A stretch of DNA of 64,000 nt from Heterobilharzia americana. Lineage: Eukaryota > Platyhelminthes > Trematoda > Strigeidida > Schistosomatidae. Position numbers and translations under genes: made by a program. The stretch spans positions 52,195,890 through 52,259,889 of the forward strand of contig OX104134.1 of assembly GCA_944470555.2 (NCBI GenBank), given 5' to 3'. The notes below the pieces were generated by a model. It saw only the letters and a list, made by a program, of their open reading frames with translations, was not told the origin of the DNA and searched no databases. Below, in pieces: positions 34,034-46,969 of this stretch (positions are counted from its first letter, which is position 1; each line of letters starts with the position of its first letter).

Positions 34034-36378
34034 CGTGATGTCCCCAGTCGGTCTTCTCAGTGTATGCCAAATCCATCTTCACTTTCTTCTACATATTTGT
34101 TGAGCGATAGCCTCTTGGTTGGTTTGTTACCCGACCAGAGTTACTTGTTGCTTATTATTTCTGGCCATCCATTTGATCTTCAGTAACGAGCCAGCGTAGG
34201 CAGTTCTTGATGAATGTGTGTAGTTTGTTGGAAATCCCTTTCGTAATGCGCCAAGTCTCTGAACCATACAGAAGCACTGACTTGACTCACGTTGGTGTTG
34301 AAAATTCGGATCTTGTTCACGCTTTATGCTGAGTGCAGTGCAGAAGATCTCCACACTGGTTTCAGGCTAATGAACACCTGTCTTGCTTTTCCGATCCTGG
34401 CTGACTTTGACATCCTCGTCTGTCCCGCCTGTAGTTGAAACAGTGCTTCCTAGATAGGTGAAGAAGGTTACTTCCTTTAAGTTTTTCCCGTTTATGGTGA
34501 TTGGAGTTTGTTGTTGTTGTTGTTGGAGTTGTTGGTGCGGTATCTTCATCACCCCTGTCTTCTCTATATTCACCTGAAGTCCCATCTTCGCTGCCCTGCC
34601 TCTTCTGTCAACTTGTTAGTTTTTGCCTGTAGGTCTTCAAGTTTATGTGACTTCAGACACAAGTCATTGGCGAAATCCAGATCTTCTAGGTTCTTTTCTG
34701 CAGTCCAGCCAGCGTATGCTCCTCTTCTCACAGCTCCTCACTGTTTGCTGCATGATCCAGTCGACCACAATCAGGAATATCATGGGGGATAGTAGGCAAC
34801 CTTGTTTCACTCCTGTCTTCACTTCATTTCAAAAGCATCACTGAGCTTCCCATTGTGAATTACTTGGCATGTGGCATCTTCATATAGTTGTTGAATGAGG
34901 CGGATAAAGGTTTGCGGTACTCCGTAGTAATGAAGCAGTTTCCAAATTACCTCTCGGTCGACGCTGTCAAAGGCCTTCTCAAAGTCGATGAAGTTGAGGT
35001 AGAGAGCTGATTGCCATTCTATGCTCTGTTCTATGATGATACGAAGCGTTGCAATTTGGTCTGCACATGATTTGTACTTCCTGAAGCCTGCCTGTTCTGG
35101 TCGTAGTTTTAAATCCAGTGCATCCTTAAGCCTCTCCAGGATGATGCGGCTTAATATTTTGCTTGCTGTTGGTGGACAGGAGAGTGATTCCGCGCCAGTT
35201 CCTGCAAGCACTGAGGTCTCCTTTCTTCGGCAGTTTGACGAGATAACCATTCTTCCAATCGTCAGGTACCTTCTCTTCCTTCCACACCTTCTACAATAGT
35301 GGTGTGAGCATGTCCGCTGTTGTCTCTGCATCTGTTCTCAGTGTTCTTCCACACAGGTTTCTTCAGGGATGTTCCTCGATATCTCTCATCTAGTCCCGCT
35401 GCTTTCCCGTATTTCAATAGCTTTATGGCGTTCAGGACTTCCATTTTCGCTGGGGGATTTATGTTCACTTGTAATTCAGCGGCTGCAGGTGGTATTTCTG
35501 GACGAAGTGCAGGTGGTGGTCGACTCAAGAGCTTTTTGAAGTGGTCGTTGAATACACAGAATTCTGCAAACAGTTCTCCATTCTCGTTCATCACCTCACC
35601 GAACGCATCTCGACCCATGGTTAGTTCTCTCTGTGTTGTCCGCACCTAGTTCGGCATTGGCAGTTTGGCCCATCAGAGTATTGATGTCGCCAACTGGGAT
35701 GGGGTCTTGTCCAGTGTTGATTGCAGTTGTCTGTGGAATTCCTCCTTCTTCTCTTGATCCGCTTTATTTGTTGGCGCGTAGCATTGCATGATTGTGACTT
35801 TCCTTCCTTTTGAGTGAACTTTGCTGTCATGATCCTGATGCTGCAGGAGGAGACTAGTTCCCACTGCATGAGAGAGAGCCTTCGATGCTGTTGGGGACAT
35901 CATGATAGCCACTCCAAAACTCAGTGTGCTGTGCTCGTGGTTGTCGTCTGGGTGACAATATCGGAGTAGATTATTGATTCTCCTACCCAGTTGACAGTTT
36001 GGAGAGTTCACTCCCACTCCACCTGCTTTCGCCGATTCTATGCTATGTCTTTTCATCTCGTTTGCAATCTGGGCAGCCTTGCTAGTTTCAAACATGATGC
36101 GGACATTCCATGTTTCCATGCATGCTTTCGCTTTCATCGAGAGAAGGGGAGACAGATCGGTCAATTGGCCTTCCAAAGTCTTTCACCAACTGGCGTCATT
36201 TCGTCTCTCCGATTCCAGCAAGGAATAAGTTTGTTTTTGTGTTTTATATTTTGTTTGTGCTTTGAAGTTTCTTTAGCGATTGGATTTGTTTTCCGGGGTA
36301 GGGTTGCTAGCAGTATTCCCAACCTTCCCTCTTTATTCGGGCTTAGGACCGGCTAGTAACTAGTGAACTAGTTAACCA
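34034..36378 (-). mobile_element. RTE-clade retrotransposon with intact 5' end
   Basis: The 5' end at 36,378 matches that of the 63,480 copy exactly (TGGTTAACTAGTTCACTAG). Downstream come the endonuclease (METWNVR, MQCYAPTNK, GELFAEFCVFN), the linker, RT fingers (RIILERLKDALDLKLRPEQA; YKSCADQIATLRIIIEQS), FEKAFDSVDREVIWKLLHYY and a thumb region with FFTYLGSTVS. Its endonuclease carries a frameshift shared with the other copies, and a one-base difference near 35,815 partly restores the frame here. It stops at 34,034, fused to another copy, and has lost its 3' end. Confidence 0.85.
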
Positions 36379-37189
36379 TGTAAGGTTATATAACCTCATG
36401 ATGAGGTATTAATCACTGAAAGACACTCGTTACTCAATTTATTGGTCGTGGTTATGTGGAAGAGGTGTATGACAATGAGCAATAAGCGCCCACCTTATTG
36501 CTGTACCTCGAGTTTCTAAGAAATGAAGAAACTTTAATAAAAGTATATGCATGGTCAGATATAGAGAATGGTGTATTTAAAAGTAATTACTATGTTTCCC
36601 ACATCCATGAAGCAGTCTCACATAAAATACCACAAAACTGTGAAATAAGGAAAAACGGAGGAAATATAAAATTATTTTTTGAAAAAAAGTATCCTAGATA
36701 CATTGTCAAAACAAAACTCTGGAAGAAAACTGATGTAAACAAATCACAAAGGTGAAACGACTAGTCTCTTTTATGAATTTAGGTAATATAATTAGAAGAC
36801 CAAGTTATCTGAAAAATGTGATGCGTATAGGTGTTATATTTCTAACAGCCTGATCATACATTTACGTATCAAGTCAATTTATATTAAACCGAAGAGTAGG
36901 AGGAAAAGCAGGACAGTTAAGACAATAGGCGATCGAAATCAGGAAAGATGAGAACAAAAAGAAAGAGTGACAGAATTGTTCCTAATCTTGTTACAAATCC
37001 GGATATCGTCCTTTGCATGTAGGATTTTTTTAAACTGGACGTCTTATTCAACTATCTTTTTGCTGACGACGAGATGGCTCAATACAGTTTTTGCTTGATC
37101 CAGTACAAGCCAGGTCTGATTGAATGCCTGTTTAGTGGATCGTTCGTATCTGTACATCAGATAAGATGAATGAAGATATTTAATTATTC
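36379..37189. other. Unique spacer
   Basis: An 85-codon frame at 36,498-36,755 (+) has no recognised motif and lacks clear splice signals. Nothing else found. Confidence 0.35.
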
Positions 37190-37749
37190 ACCAAAACACT
37201 AGTGGAAGACGGATATCCACTGAAATTTATTAACCATTGTAGAAGTCAGATAGCACTGTAGCCAACTCTAAACACTCTACTATACACAGAGGAGTTGAAT
37301 AGTGTAATTCTGAGACGAAAGCTAACATCAGCCATTAGGAAAACCTAATATGCAGCCAACCTATTATTGTGGAAGAAAAGCACCCGCTCTATCAAAAACC
37401 CGAAAACTGCTTCAGTGATTGCGTCATATCACATAGTGTTTACCACTTTACATGTGTGTATGTGGTCACATATACATATGAAAGGGGAATTGAGCCCTGG
37501 AGTTAAGGGCGGGAGAACACGTACCTAAACGGCTTCAAAAACCTTGATAATTGCTGGTGGGAGACTACACTCTTCATTTATAGTTAAACATCTAATAGAA
37601 ACAGACTACAAAATTAATATCCAAACGCCATTCAACTTTCTATGTAAAAACAGCCAGTGATGGATACTGAGATTTATGGAGGCCATGGACACACACGAAT
37701 TGAAAACACCTTTGTGCGTACAAAAACAATTTGTTCTTACAAAAGCCTA
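37190..37749 (+). mobile_element. Penelope-like element 3' fragment
   Basis: Read with frame changes, the plus strand gives EDGYPLKFINH, LRRKLTSAIRKT, a decayed GIY-YIG region, IVKHLIETDYKINIQTPF, LRFMEAMDTHELKTPLCVQK and FVLTKA. This is the usual order of thumb, GIY-YIG and C-terminal block. Several stops interrupt it. Confidence 0.7.
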
Positions 37750-38254
37750 ACTCTGTAAACATTTTTTAATCAAGATTAGGATCAACTGTTACCGTTTCTT
37801 TTTGTTCTCATTTTCTTAATTTTAATTCCGTATTATCTTTACTGTTCTATGTGTACTCCCACTCTTCAATAATGTAAATGTAAAATGACTTGACAAGTAA
37901 ATGTATGATCAGATTGTTTGGAATGTATTGCGCAAATACACCATACTGTGCAAGTAAACTTTGTCTTATATTTGCACTATTTAAAGCCACAAATACTTGT
38001 CACAAAATGTGGCCACAGAAGTGTTTACCTGATTATGCAGGTCTATCACCAGCGGGTAGCCTACAAAGCTAGCCGGTCCTATGTGCTTAGCACTATTCGA
38101 AGTCTATCGAAGCAAAGTAATATTACATTATGGTGTACCGTATTTCAGTATTAGAAAGCTTGATCGATAAACTTCTTTGAATGTTAGGAGCTACACAGTC
38201 ATATCGTTTACCCACTGATGACAATCTCGCGTATATAACCCAGTCCTTATAGAG
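37750..38254. other. Unique spacer
   Basis: Two overlapping short frames near 37,890-38,154; no motif recognised. Confidence 0.35.
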
Positions 38255-38415
38255 GTCACTCATGGTCTAAGTTAGAGACTTAAGCGCTGATTGACGCAGG
38301 TTTGAATCTTTGAATGAACACTGTTTTTCTCACGGTTGCAGATACGACTTACTGATGGATGCCAAAAAGCATAAAACCTAAAATCAGTGTTTCCTGCTTA
38401 TTGACTCCCTCCATA
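38255..38415 (+). repeat. tRNA-related short dispersed repeat, copy 2
   Basis: An A-box-like TGGTCTAAGTTAGAG is followed at Pol III spacing by a B-box-like CAGGTTTGAATC. Its downstream part (GGTTGCAGATACGACTTACT, ATGGATGCCAAAAAGC) is homologous to 21,735-21,775. Resembles a tRNA-Leu-derived SINE head but is decayed. Confidence 0.5.
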
Positions 38416-39824
38416 TAATCTCAAAATACCTTAGTGTTCCACGCCTGACATAAAGGTATCAGAATGCACTGGTGAAAAGTGTGTTGCCAACTTCCAGTTG
38501 ATACTTATGTGAGTATTTGGTAATAGGGTCCTAGATTATGTGAAAATCCCCCATGGTGATCAAATTTTTAGGATTTTCATCATGAAGTTAAACCAGGTTG
38601 GTGGCTGTATCATCCTGTTTTGAGTTTCCCAAGGGTCATGCACCAGAGATCTACGGGATAAATCAATATATCTTTGTCTTGTGTAGAGTTTGCCTGTGAA
38701 GCGCTCTCACTTTTCAGGGAATTTTTAAGACCACAAATCATCACTGTTTTTACTTAGCAATGTATACGTCTATATTTATGAAATGCTTTCAAAGTCTTAG
38801 TTCTGTATAATGTAGATATGCAATCAAAAAATATTTATAATCATAAAAATACGTTTATAAAATCTTCTTTCAAAGTAGTTGGTTACCTGAGCTTCTAATT
38901 TATTATCTTTTTGTTTATATGATGAATGATAAAAACATTTGGTTTCATTCTTGCTAATTACTTTATCATTATCATTATTATTATTATCGATTTCAGGTAA
39001 CCGTCAATACTTCTTTTCTCACCCTGATATATCTCTTGTTATTGGTCGCATCTTAGGTAACAACTTGAAAGTCTTGATTACTTAATATATATCAGATAAC
39101 AAAAAACTGAGCCTTTTTATTTTGTCACCGTATAAATTAGTCTTAGTTGGGTGGTTTTCAACAGAAATCCTTATAAAAATACAGTTAGTTATATGGTGAG
39201 AAAACTACTCATCTGTAAGAAATGTCAATGTAAGAAATGAGTTTGCAAGGAAAATTTCCATCAACAAATGCTATATTCCTCAAGTTATTATTATTGCATA
39301 CTCAGTAGGTTAAACTGCTTTTATTTTCGCTGTCCAGTATTTTAGATGATTTAGGTGGATTACTAGTACAGTCAAGTTTCCCTAGAATATTCGCTTACAA
39401 ACATTCGCAAAGATACTCATAGGTACAGAGAACAAGGTGGTTTAGTCTATCATACTGTTTATATTGAGGAGTGGACTATCAATCAACTTGCAAACTTCTT
39501 AATATGAATTTTCATATGTTTAGTATTCGGAAATCAATAACACTTTTATACTTCAGTCCTGCTCTTCTGGCATTTCCGTTCACTTTAATGTAAAATGTGG
39601 CATTTGGAGGGAAGAAAATACTCTGAATGACAACTTTGTAAATTTGTGTGGAAGTATCCAGGTTAATGTGATATGTTTTGTAGTATAATCTGTGTAGCCA
39701 CATACTAAAAAGTGAAGATTCTGGATTGTGAAACAAGTTACCACACTAGCACAAAACCGATTGAAGATAACCTATAAAATAAACATTGGGTAAATGCAGT
39801 AATATGGTTACAGTTTCGTCAACA

Positions 39825-39918
<94 letters not shown>

Positions 39919-41062
39919 TTGAAACATTTTGAGAACAGTAAGCCAAGTTAAAATATCAAATGTATTATCGTAACACAATTCGCTTGTGCGAACAGTTTGT
40001 GCAAAATATATATGCAACAAAGGATGCATGTATTTCGGTGGCTGAGCAGAAAGTGTATTTTTTTAAACCTTAGTCACATATTTTGTTACTGAAGGCACTT
40101 TCATGTAGATAAATGCTTCACTAAAGAAATATCCCATGAACTTTCGATATCCAATAGGAAAACAGAATGAAGGCTTTTCCTCGGTGCCCTCAAAACCAGC
40201 ATACTTTCAATTTTCAACCGTCATTATAACCAGCTTTTGCACGACTGATTTACTTCAAAACTGCATTCATAGAAATTTGACTACTTACTTAGCTGGGTCA
40301 CTGACTGTCTTCTGAGAAAGAAAATAAGTATATGGTAGTTTCTGATTCCTTACTAGATTCAACTTTCTAAATAGACTGTGACAGAGAAACGATCGAAATC
40401 ACACTTTTTAAGACGCGAAAGTAAAGAAAACAAGATTAGAAACTTATCAGATCTAGAAAGAACAAAAGTCTGAGACTACTACCTTGTTATGTAACTCTAT
40501 TACAATGTTTGTGCATTATTCTCCATCGGCTTTTTCAGTTTCAATACTCTATTTACTCGTACATAGTTTGCTACCACCACCTCAAGAATTCAGTGAAATT
40601 AGGCGATGTATATCTGGTAGTATTCCTTGCTAGAACATGTTGCAGATGGAAAAGTTAAGAGAATTAAGAGAGTATTTCGGTTACAATCTCCTGTGGTAAA
40701 TATGAATTGGCGAAAATTCATGAATCATCTTTTCAACTTAAATTTATTAAATCCACAACATTATAAATTTTGCTAGTGATTTTCATTTTAGCATAAACAG
40801 CCGTTTCTCAAATAAATGTTTAGCTGCCAACAATTATTATTATTGTACATTAACTAATCCCATCTATCCCACAACCTGCCGGTCACGAAAGGTGGTGGTG
40901 ATGAACATTGCTTAGAAGTCGAAAATAAAGACATTATTAATAATCAATCTAGTCCATACAATACGTCTGTCTCCATATTAACTTTCAAAATGTAATTTTT
41001 AGGCAGATTTACTCTTTGTACATTATTTTTACACGAAATCATCATATCATCTCAGTAATTAA
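38416..41062. other. Unique AT-rich stretch
   Basis: Apart from the (TA)n run at 39,828-39,916 nothing is recognised. Confidence 0.4.
39828..39916. repeat. (TA)n microsatellite
   Basis: About 89 bases of uninterrupted TA. The YIYIY frames over it are artefacts. Confidence 0.98.
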
Positions 41063-41166
41063 TATGGGTGTAAAACTTGGGTACCGTGGTAGAATTTAAT
41101 TCCATATTAGATTTGTTTATTTGATTTATAGCACACAGTGGTCTAGTATTATTTACTTGATGACGG
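41063..41166 (+). repeat. Direct repeat left of RT fragment
   Basis: GTGTAAAACTTGGGTACCGT through TATTATTTACTTGATGACG recurs at 41,973-42,076 with about ten differences by eye. The right part belongs to the dispersed repeat family seen at 13.6, 24.1 and 27.7 kb. Confidence 0.65.
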
Positions 41167-41379
41167 TCTGTGAAGTAGATGATAGGCCAATCTCATCGAA
41201 AGCTGGTCGGAAAGCACGTCAAAAACCATTTTAGTTATCCTGTTGTTCAAGCAAAGTCAACTTTATTGTCTCATGCCCTGTGGTTAGTTTATATCGACCC
41301 TCATAAAGAAACGGAGGTCCTTAGTGAACTCGAAGTATGAAAGTGCCATAAGATATCTAGCCCAGACAACCTACCTCTT

Positions 41380-41945
41380 TTTGAATGGGGGTGAGACCGT
41401 AGTGGGTGAACTGATTAAATTGGACTCAGATTTCTGTCCTCCAATTGTCCTCGAATTTGAAAAACTTGTTTCAAACCTTAATGCAAATCACCTGAACCTG
41501 TGGGTTTGACACCAGAGTTTTTTAAGGAAGAAGATAGGAAACTACTGAGCAAAGTAACAAAGACACTAGGTAGCGTATGGGAATCAAAATTACTCCTATT
41601 GGGCTGGTCTACTTCATCCCAGTTTGTAAGGGAAAAGAGAATTATTCTTGTCACAATCACAGAAGAATCACTGACTAATATCGTGTCCGAGATCCTTGTG
41701 TCCAAAGTTATCTGATGCGTAAATGTACTGGAGAAGACCAGACAGGTTTCAGGCCTAGACAAGTATGCACCGATCAGATCATGACCCTTCGTCAAGCTAT
41801 AGAGTACAGGCAGACTTACCGGGGTCCGACACGTGCAATAATTCTCAACATGAAGGTGGAATTTTCCCCTGTCGACTGTGAGGTGTTGTGGTAGTGTCTG
41901 ACTGTGAAAGAAGTACCGAGCAAGTGTGTAGTGTTTGTTAATCAA
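41380..41945 (+). mobile_element. Non-LTR reverse transcriptase fragment, probably CR1-like
   Basis: Read across frames the plus strand gives GLTPEFFKEEDRKLLSKVTK, then REKRIILVTITEESLTNIVS, then VCTDQIMTLRQAIEYRQTY, then ILNMKVEFSPVDCEVLW. The order matches the fingers and palm entry of a CR1-like or jockey-like RT (the LRQ...EYR block, then the F..VD box). The catalytic-region box is altered (FSPVD for FDSVD) and stops interrupt it. It is unlike the RTE copies of the window. Flanked by 104-bp direct repeats. Confidence 0.6.
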
Positions 41946-41972
41946 AGCTCCCTGCTTGAACTTATGGAGAGT

Positions 41973-42116
41973 TAATATAGGTGTAAAACTTGGGCATAGT
42001 GGTGAAATTTAATTCTATATTAGATTTGTTTATTTGATTCATAACACACAGTGATCTAGTATTATTTACTTAATGACGTTTCGAGCATAAATTACTAATG
42101 CTCATAATCATATCAA
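41973..42116 (+). repeat. Direct repeat right of RT fragment
   Basis: Second copy of the repeat at 41,063, extended here by GTTTCGAGCATAAATTACTA and ATGCTCATAATCATATC, the part shared with 27,730-27,812 (-). Confidence 0.65.
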
Positions 42117-42418
42117 TGTAATCACACTACTTTCGACATTTGATTTTTATAGTTATATCACTTTATATGAGTTGTTTTATTGGTAGCAAAGTTTTCCATA
42201 TATCTGGTATAGGTGTTGCGTCATTTCTATTACATCCGTTGGGTGTTGATTCGATGAACAAAGATTCAGTACTCAATCTCTCTCTCCATTTTATTATATT
42301 CGGCTTAAGTACAGTGGTTTTATCTCACACTCTTCTGTGGTTGTGTTAATGCATGCACTACAATAGTCGAGTTTTTTTTCTAGATCACTGATCTTATTTA
42401 GGTCTATTATTCTATATT

Positions 42419-43462
42419 TAGATAAATTCCTATGTTCGACTATTCTAACTGACCCCGACCGACTAGCTTGACCTAATACTTGACCTCACAGTCATTACAC
42501 AGTATTTGATAGGTCAGATTTTCATGTGTTCTGTAAGGTTTGTGTCTTTATTGAGCAGAAGGGACATAGTTTCCTTGGCCAATTGGGGTTCGATGGATGT
42601 GTATAGTGCTGTGACGTCGAAGGACACCATTAATTCGTCGTTTTCTATGTTAATGCTTTTGATCTTTTTTAAGAATTCCGTTGGTGATTTGATGGAATGT
42701 TCGCATGATTGAACAAGGTGTTTCAGTTTTCTCGAAAGTTCTCTTGATATGTTGTATGTTGGAGTTCCTGGAAGTGAGACAACTGGTCGTAGAGGGATGT
42801 CTGGTTTGTGTATTTTTGGTTTAACCGAGGAAGGACAGGTCCATTCGACTTCAATCTCCATTTGTCTTGCCTTGTTATTTCTTCTGCTTTGAAGAGTGCT
42901 GACGATGTCGTCTAGAGGGACGATGAAAGCTTCACGATTAAACAACCAGCTCGGAGAACACTATACAACCAAGATATTTAGATAAATTCCTATATTCGGC
43001 TATTCTAACTGACCCCGACCGACTAGCTTGACCTATATACTTGACCTCACAGTCATTACATGGGATTTGGTAGATTATATTATTTTGCCTAATTGGTTCT
43101 ATCGGATCCTTAAGCCGAGAAAGTTTATCTCTGAGTGGGTTTGTAGGTTTACATGCCACCCTAATTCCAGCTCTGTTGAGGATTCTACGTAAAGTTTTTG
43201 AGGTACCCTCCTTATAGGGCAATACAATGGAGGCTGTGAACTTCTTTTTACTCGTGTTGTCGTTATTAGTAGCACTCGTGTGACTGTTATTTTCTCGTTT
43301 TTCGTGTGTCCGTAAAAATATCTTGATAAACTGCGGAGGATACTTATTAACTAGTAGCGCTACTTTTATGTGTTTTAATTCCTTGTTTAGGTTCTTGCTC
43401 TGACTAGTCAGTTTTCCAGCTCTATCATTTAGACATTTGACTAATCCTGCCTTAACTGACAT
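42419..43462 (-). mobile_element. Two truncated Penelope-like copies in head-to-tail order
   Basis: Minus strand, left end first in transcription: 43,462-42,979 holds an RT thumb and a GIY-YIG domain (IIYQIPCNDCEVKYIGQASR); 42,945-42,514 holds the RT start (KPKIHKPDIPLRPVVSLPG; LMVSFDVTALYTSIEP), and 42,510-42,419 holds a second decayed GIY-YIG piece (42,419-42,500 repeats 42,968-43,060). The C-terminal part thus precedes the N-terminal part, so two tandem copies are truncated and joined. RT motifs after the first aspartate box are missing. This is a different PLE lineage from that at 46-52 kb. Confidence 0.78.
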
Positions 43463-44098
43463 TGGATGAAATGATTTGAAGTCTAAATACCTGTTGGAAT
43501 GTGTTGGTTTTCAGTAGACACTAGTATCCAAGCCACCATCTGTTCTTTGTTTTATTCTGTAATCCAACATAGGTAATTCTCCTTGTTCATTTTCTACTTA
43601 CAGTAATGTTCATGGAATAATAAGAAAAGCTATCTGTTGTTAGTTTATTGTCTGATCTGCAATGGGGAGCGGATCAAAAAGTTTACGTATGTTTAGTAGT
43701 GGTGATTCATTCAACTAATAACGAAATTCACAATTCGGGAGAAGTATTTCAGGAATAGGGGCTATCATACATTGATTTTCTTCATTTTATTTTTTAAGTT
43801 GCAAAACTGCGGTTTAAGAATATTTAAAAATTATGCTACAGTGTATGTTAGGCTTAGAAAATATATTTTAAAGATAAAAACAAGCTAGGAGATAGAATTT
43901 TGATGTAATATATTCGTTGAGTTCTAGCTCTTAGGTCAGATCAAGTTTCTGCAAGGAGGGTGTGGAGAAAGAACAAATAAGTATCACTAATACTCTGAGT
44001 TAAAACTGGTATTCTGAAAATGTTATCAAAACAAACGTCACTGAGGTTACTCACAAATGTGATTTGCTGACATTGCAGAAAAACATCTATTTCTTCAT
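43463..44098. other. Unique spacer
   Basis: No feature recognised. Confidence 0.4.
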
Positions 44099-44242
44099 CA
44101 ACAATTCAAAAGAGATACTTCAACTAACATCCTATCACGGCGCCTTACTATTGCATTAAATGGAGCTTTTATTGAAGTCGTCTTTCCAAATTTAACAGTA
44201 ATCATTCACTTTTCAACCTTTTCAACTTTTCAACACCTTACC
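44099..44242 (+). mobile_element. Short Penelope-like thumb fragment
   Basis: An open frame reads QQFKRDTSTNILSRRLTIAL then NGAFIEVVFPN, similar in layout to LEFKGDTTAEVLKNRLSR of the element at 47.5 kb. Only this piece is recognisable. Confidence 0.4.
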
Positions 44243-46548
44243 TAATTCTGGCTTTTCACGGCGAGAAATACCTTAGCGACTGCATTCAATTGGCTGTACA
44301 AATTACTGTTGAACATGAAATGAACGTTTGGTGTACCTTTCAAATCATTGACAGAAATGTCAGCATTCAATCATCTTTCTGATACTTATTCTTTGTTATT
44401 ACTCACTGCTTCTATTAGAGAGATATCTGACAATAAAGCTGTAAAATTAAGGAATATCATGCATTTATTTATAGCATTTAGGTACTGAGTTTGGTTGACA
44501 AACTGGGGAGTTTATCTGATGCAATATTTCTCTAACTCATTAAGTAATGACTGAATTCATTTTACTAGTCTTTTTGTGATCATATGGTGAAGAGTTAAGG
44601 TAGTCGTGTTCACAATAGGACGAAGAAACACCTGAAATTTTTGTTTTTCGCTAAGCCATTTCACTGTTTTATTCAATTCGTGATTGAAATGCTCTTTATT
44701 ATCTGGTTCAAACATTTTACTTTTGGTGGGGAATCAAACGAAAATTAAGTAGTGTAAAGATCATAGAATTTTAAATAGAGAACATTTGCGGATATATAAA
44801 ACAGTTTGGCGCCTAAAGCTTACAGAGAATGTAAGCACTAGGTGGAGTTATATCTATCACTTTAAACTTTGTTCTTCGTACTGAGGGGTGACTTCGGACA
44901 TACGACTTCATACCACACAAAAAATGGGTTTTTAAACAACCCTTTAAAATGATGCAAATATAATTTGAGTATGCAGAAAAAGCCTTAGGAAGTGGGTTGG
45001 AGGATGAGATTATTGTATGCTTAACCCTCCTAAATAATAATATTGTTCTTTGAAAATAATCTCTACACAGGTACAATACAACCAAGACCATCCACCTGAG
45101 CTACAAATATTCTCCACTATTTCGATCTTATTGATCGTTTCTGATCATCAGTGTGCACCTCCGCGAAGAATAAGGTACACAACAAGTGACTTCACATATC
45201 TTTGCACGTGTTAAGATGTCTTGTTCCACATAAACACATTAAGTTGTACAGAACAAGCGGAAAGAAAAAAACTGAAGTTATAAAGGTAGATAGTCATAGA
45301 AGGTCGCAGAAACATTGGGAAATATGATGATAAATAAATGCATTATTGCTGTTTCGAGGCAGATATAGGGTAGGTATATTTGCACTGCACCAATTGGTTT
45401 ACAATGCGGTAACGTAAAGTCTGAGCCACTTGATGTAGTCTAACACACAGATTCTAATCAGAAAGGATACGACAAATTTAATCAATCAAAAAAACTGTTA
45501 TGTTTTGGCCGGGCTATTTTCAGCATTTAACAGCCACAATGTTAATTGTATGGGATACAGAACTTGACCCTACTTTAATCTTTACGTCTAGTCTCCACGC
45601 TGCTTATGCAAATGTAACGCTAGGCGTAAACGATATTATCAAGTCATTGGTGGATGTATAGCTACGTGTTTTATAAAACCGTCTTAATGGTGGATGATAA
45701 ACTAGTCGGTTTTTGAAATTCTAAACACTTTGCTGGTGCCAAAGTTTTTGTACTTAAAAATAAATTCACTCAAGCATTTCTAGTTCTTCTACAACGTTCT
45801 TGATTACAAACTCACCAGAATGGAGTTCACTCTAGTGAGTTCAGTTTTTTATTTCCTTACTGTCAGAGATTCAGACCGATTCTCTATTAAAGAGTTGCTC
45901 TGCGCCGATAAAAATTATCCTGAGCATTCCCGATTGGTTTATTGACGTATCCGGAAGACTCTTTATTTAATCATCTTCACATAAAAGGAATGTGCTGTAT
46001 TTGTCCTTTAAATTGAGTTAGCAATCTTCTGAAAGAAGAAAATTAACCGTGACATGAGAAGAGGTGAGAGAACTCCGTATTTATTTCTATGATAAATTTA
46101 ATGGATAAAGATATTGAGCAACCGACCGGAGGATCACAAGGCAGATACTTCATTGTCACTGTCAGGAACAGCATCCTTTCATTTATCCAAGTAATTATAC
46201 AAGAAAATGTACCACCTCGTTGATAAAACTTAAGATAGAAAACGTCCAAGAAAGGTGTCCTTTGGTGAAGCTGCAATGTTCACTTCAGTCAACTTGGTTG
46301 TTGTCAAAGAAACAATGAGCATCCTATTCAAGATTGACTGAGAACTAAAACATTACTGCGATAATATGTTATAACTAGGTAGTCTGTCTCAAAACATAAT
46401 TTCAGTTTAACGTGAAGTTATTTAAAAAATAAAAAGGAACTGACAGTCTCACCAATGTCATGAATGATCGTTGAAGGGGGGATGCAGTCAATCTAACAAT
46501 CAACCAAAAATTCAGAGTTCATGCTTTGACTACGCTTATGTAATAAAA
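44243..46548. other. Unique spacer
   Basis: About 2.3 kb without a recognised gene or repeat. A 92-codon frame at 44,813-45,091 (-) has no motif. Confidence 0.4.
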
Positions 46549-46791
46549 GAAATATACCCATTTATTTATGAATAAGAACAAGACGTGAATCAGCGAAGAA
46601 ATATTTCTTCTCAACAACTTCATTATCAAGCTGTACAGTCATATTTATACTCGGTGAAGTGACAGATAATAGCACTGAAAAGTTGCTAAGTCAATATGCA
46701 AAATATACAATAGGTGTAGGTGGTGGTATTTGTTCAAGTGGAAGAGATAAAAAATAAGGAATGAATTGATAACAAGTGGTGAGATAAGAGA
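46549..46791 (+). repeat. 243-bp direct terminal repeat, left
   Basis: Starts GAAATATACCCATTTATTTA and ends GAGATAAGAGA. Recurs at 49,387-49,629 with a single difference seen (T or C near the end). Contains the palindrome AAGAAATATTTCTT near 46,601. It frames a Penelope-like coding region and behaves like the terminal repeat of that element. Confidence 0.85.
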
Positions 46792-46969
46792 AACGTGTTG
46801 TCAAAGTATTATAAACGGTGATAATTTAGCTGAAACATGCAAAGTATGTCAATGAATAAGGAATGAATTGATATTAAAATGTGAAATATGGGTCGAACGT
46901 TGTCAATGAAGTGAAAATTGGTGATAATGATGACAATGGAAGAGAAGTATACCAAAGTGAAATGAAATA

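Noticed and set aside
39746..40029. Two frames rich in YIYIY
   Set aside because: They translate the (TA)n microsatellite.
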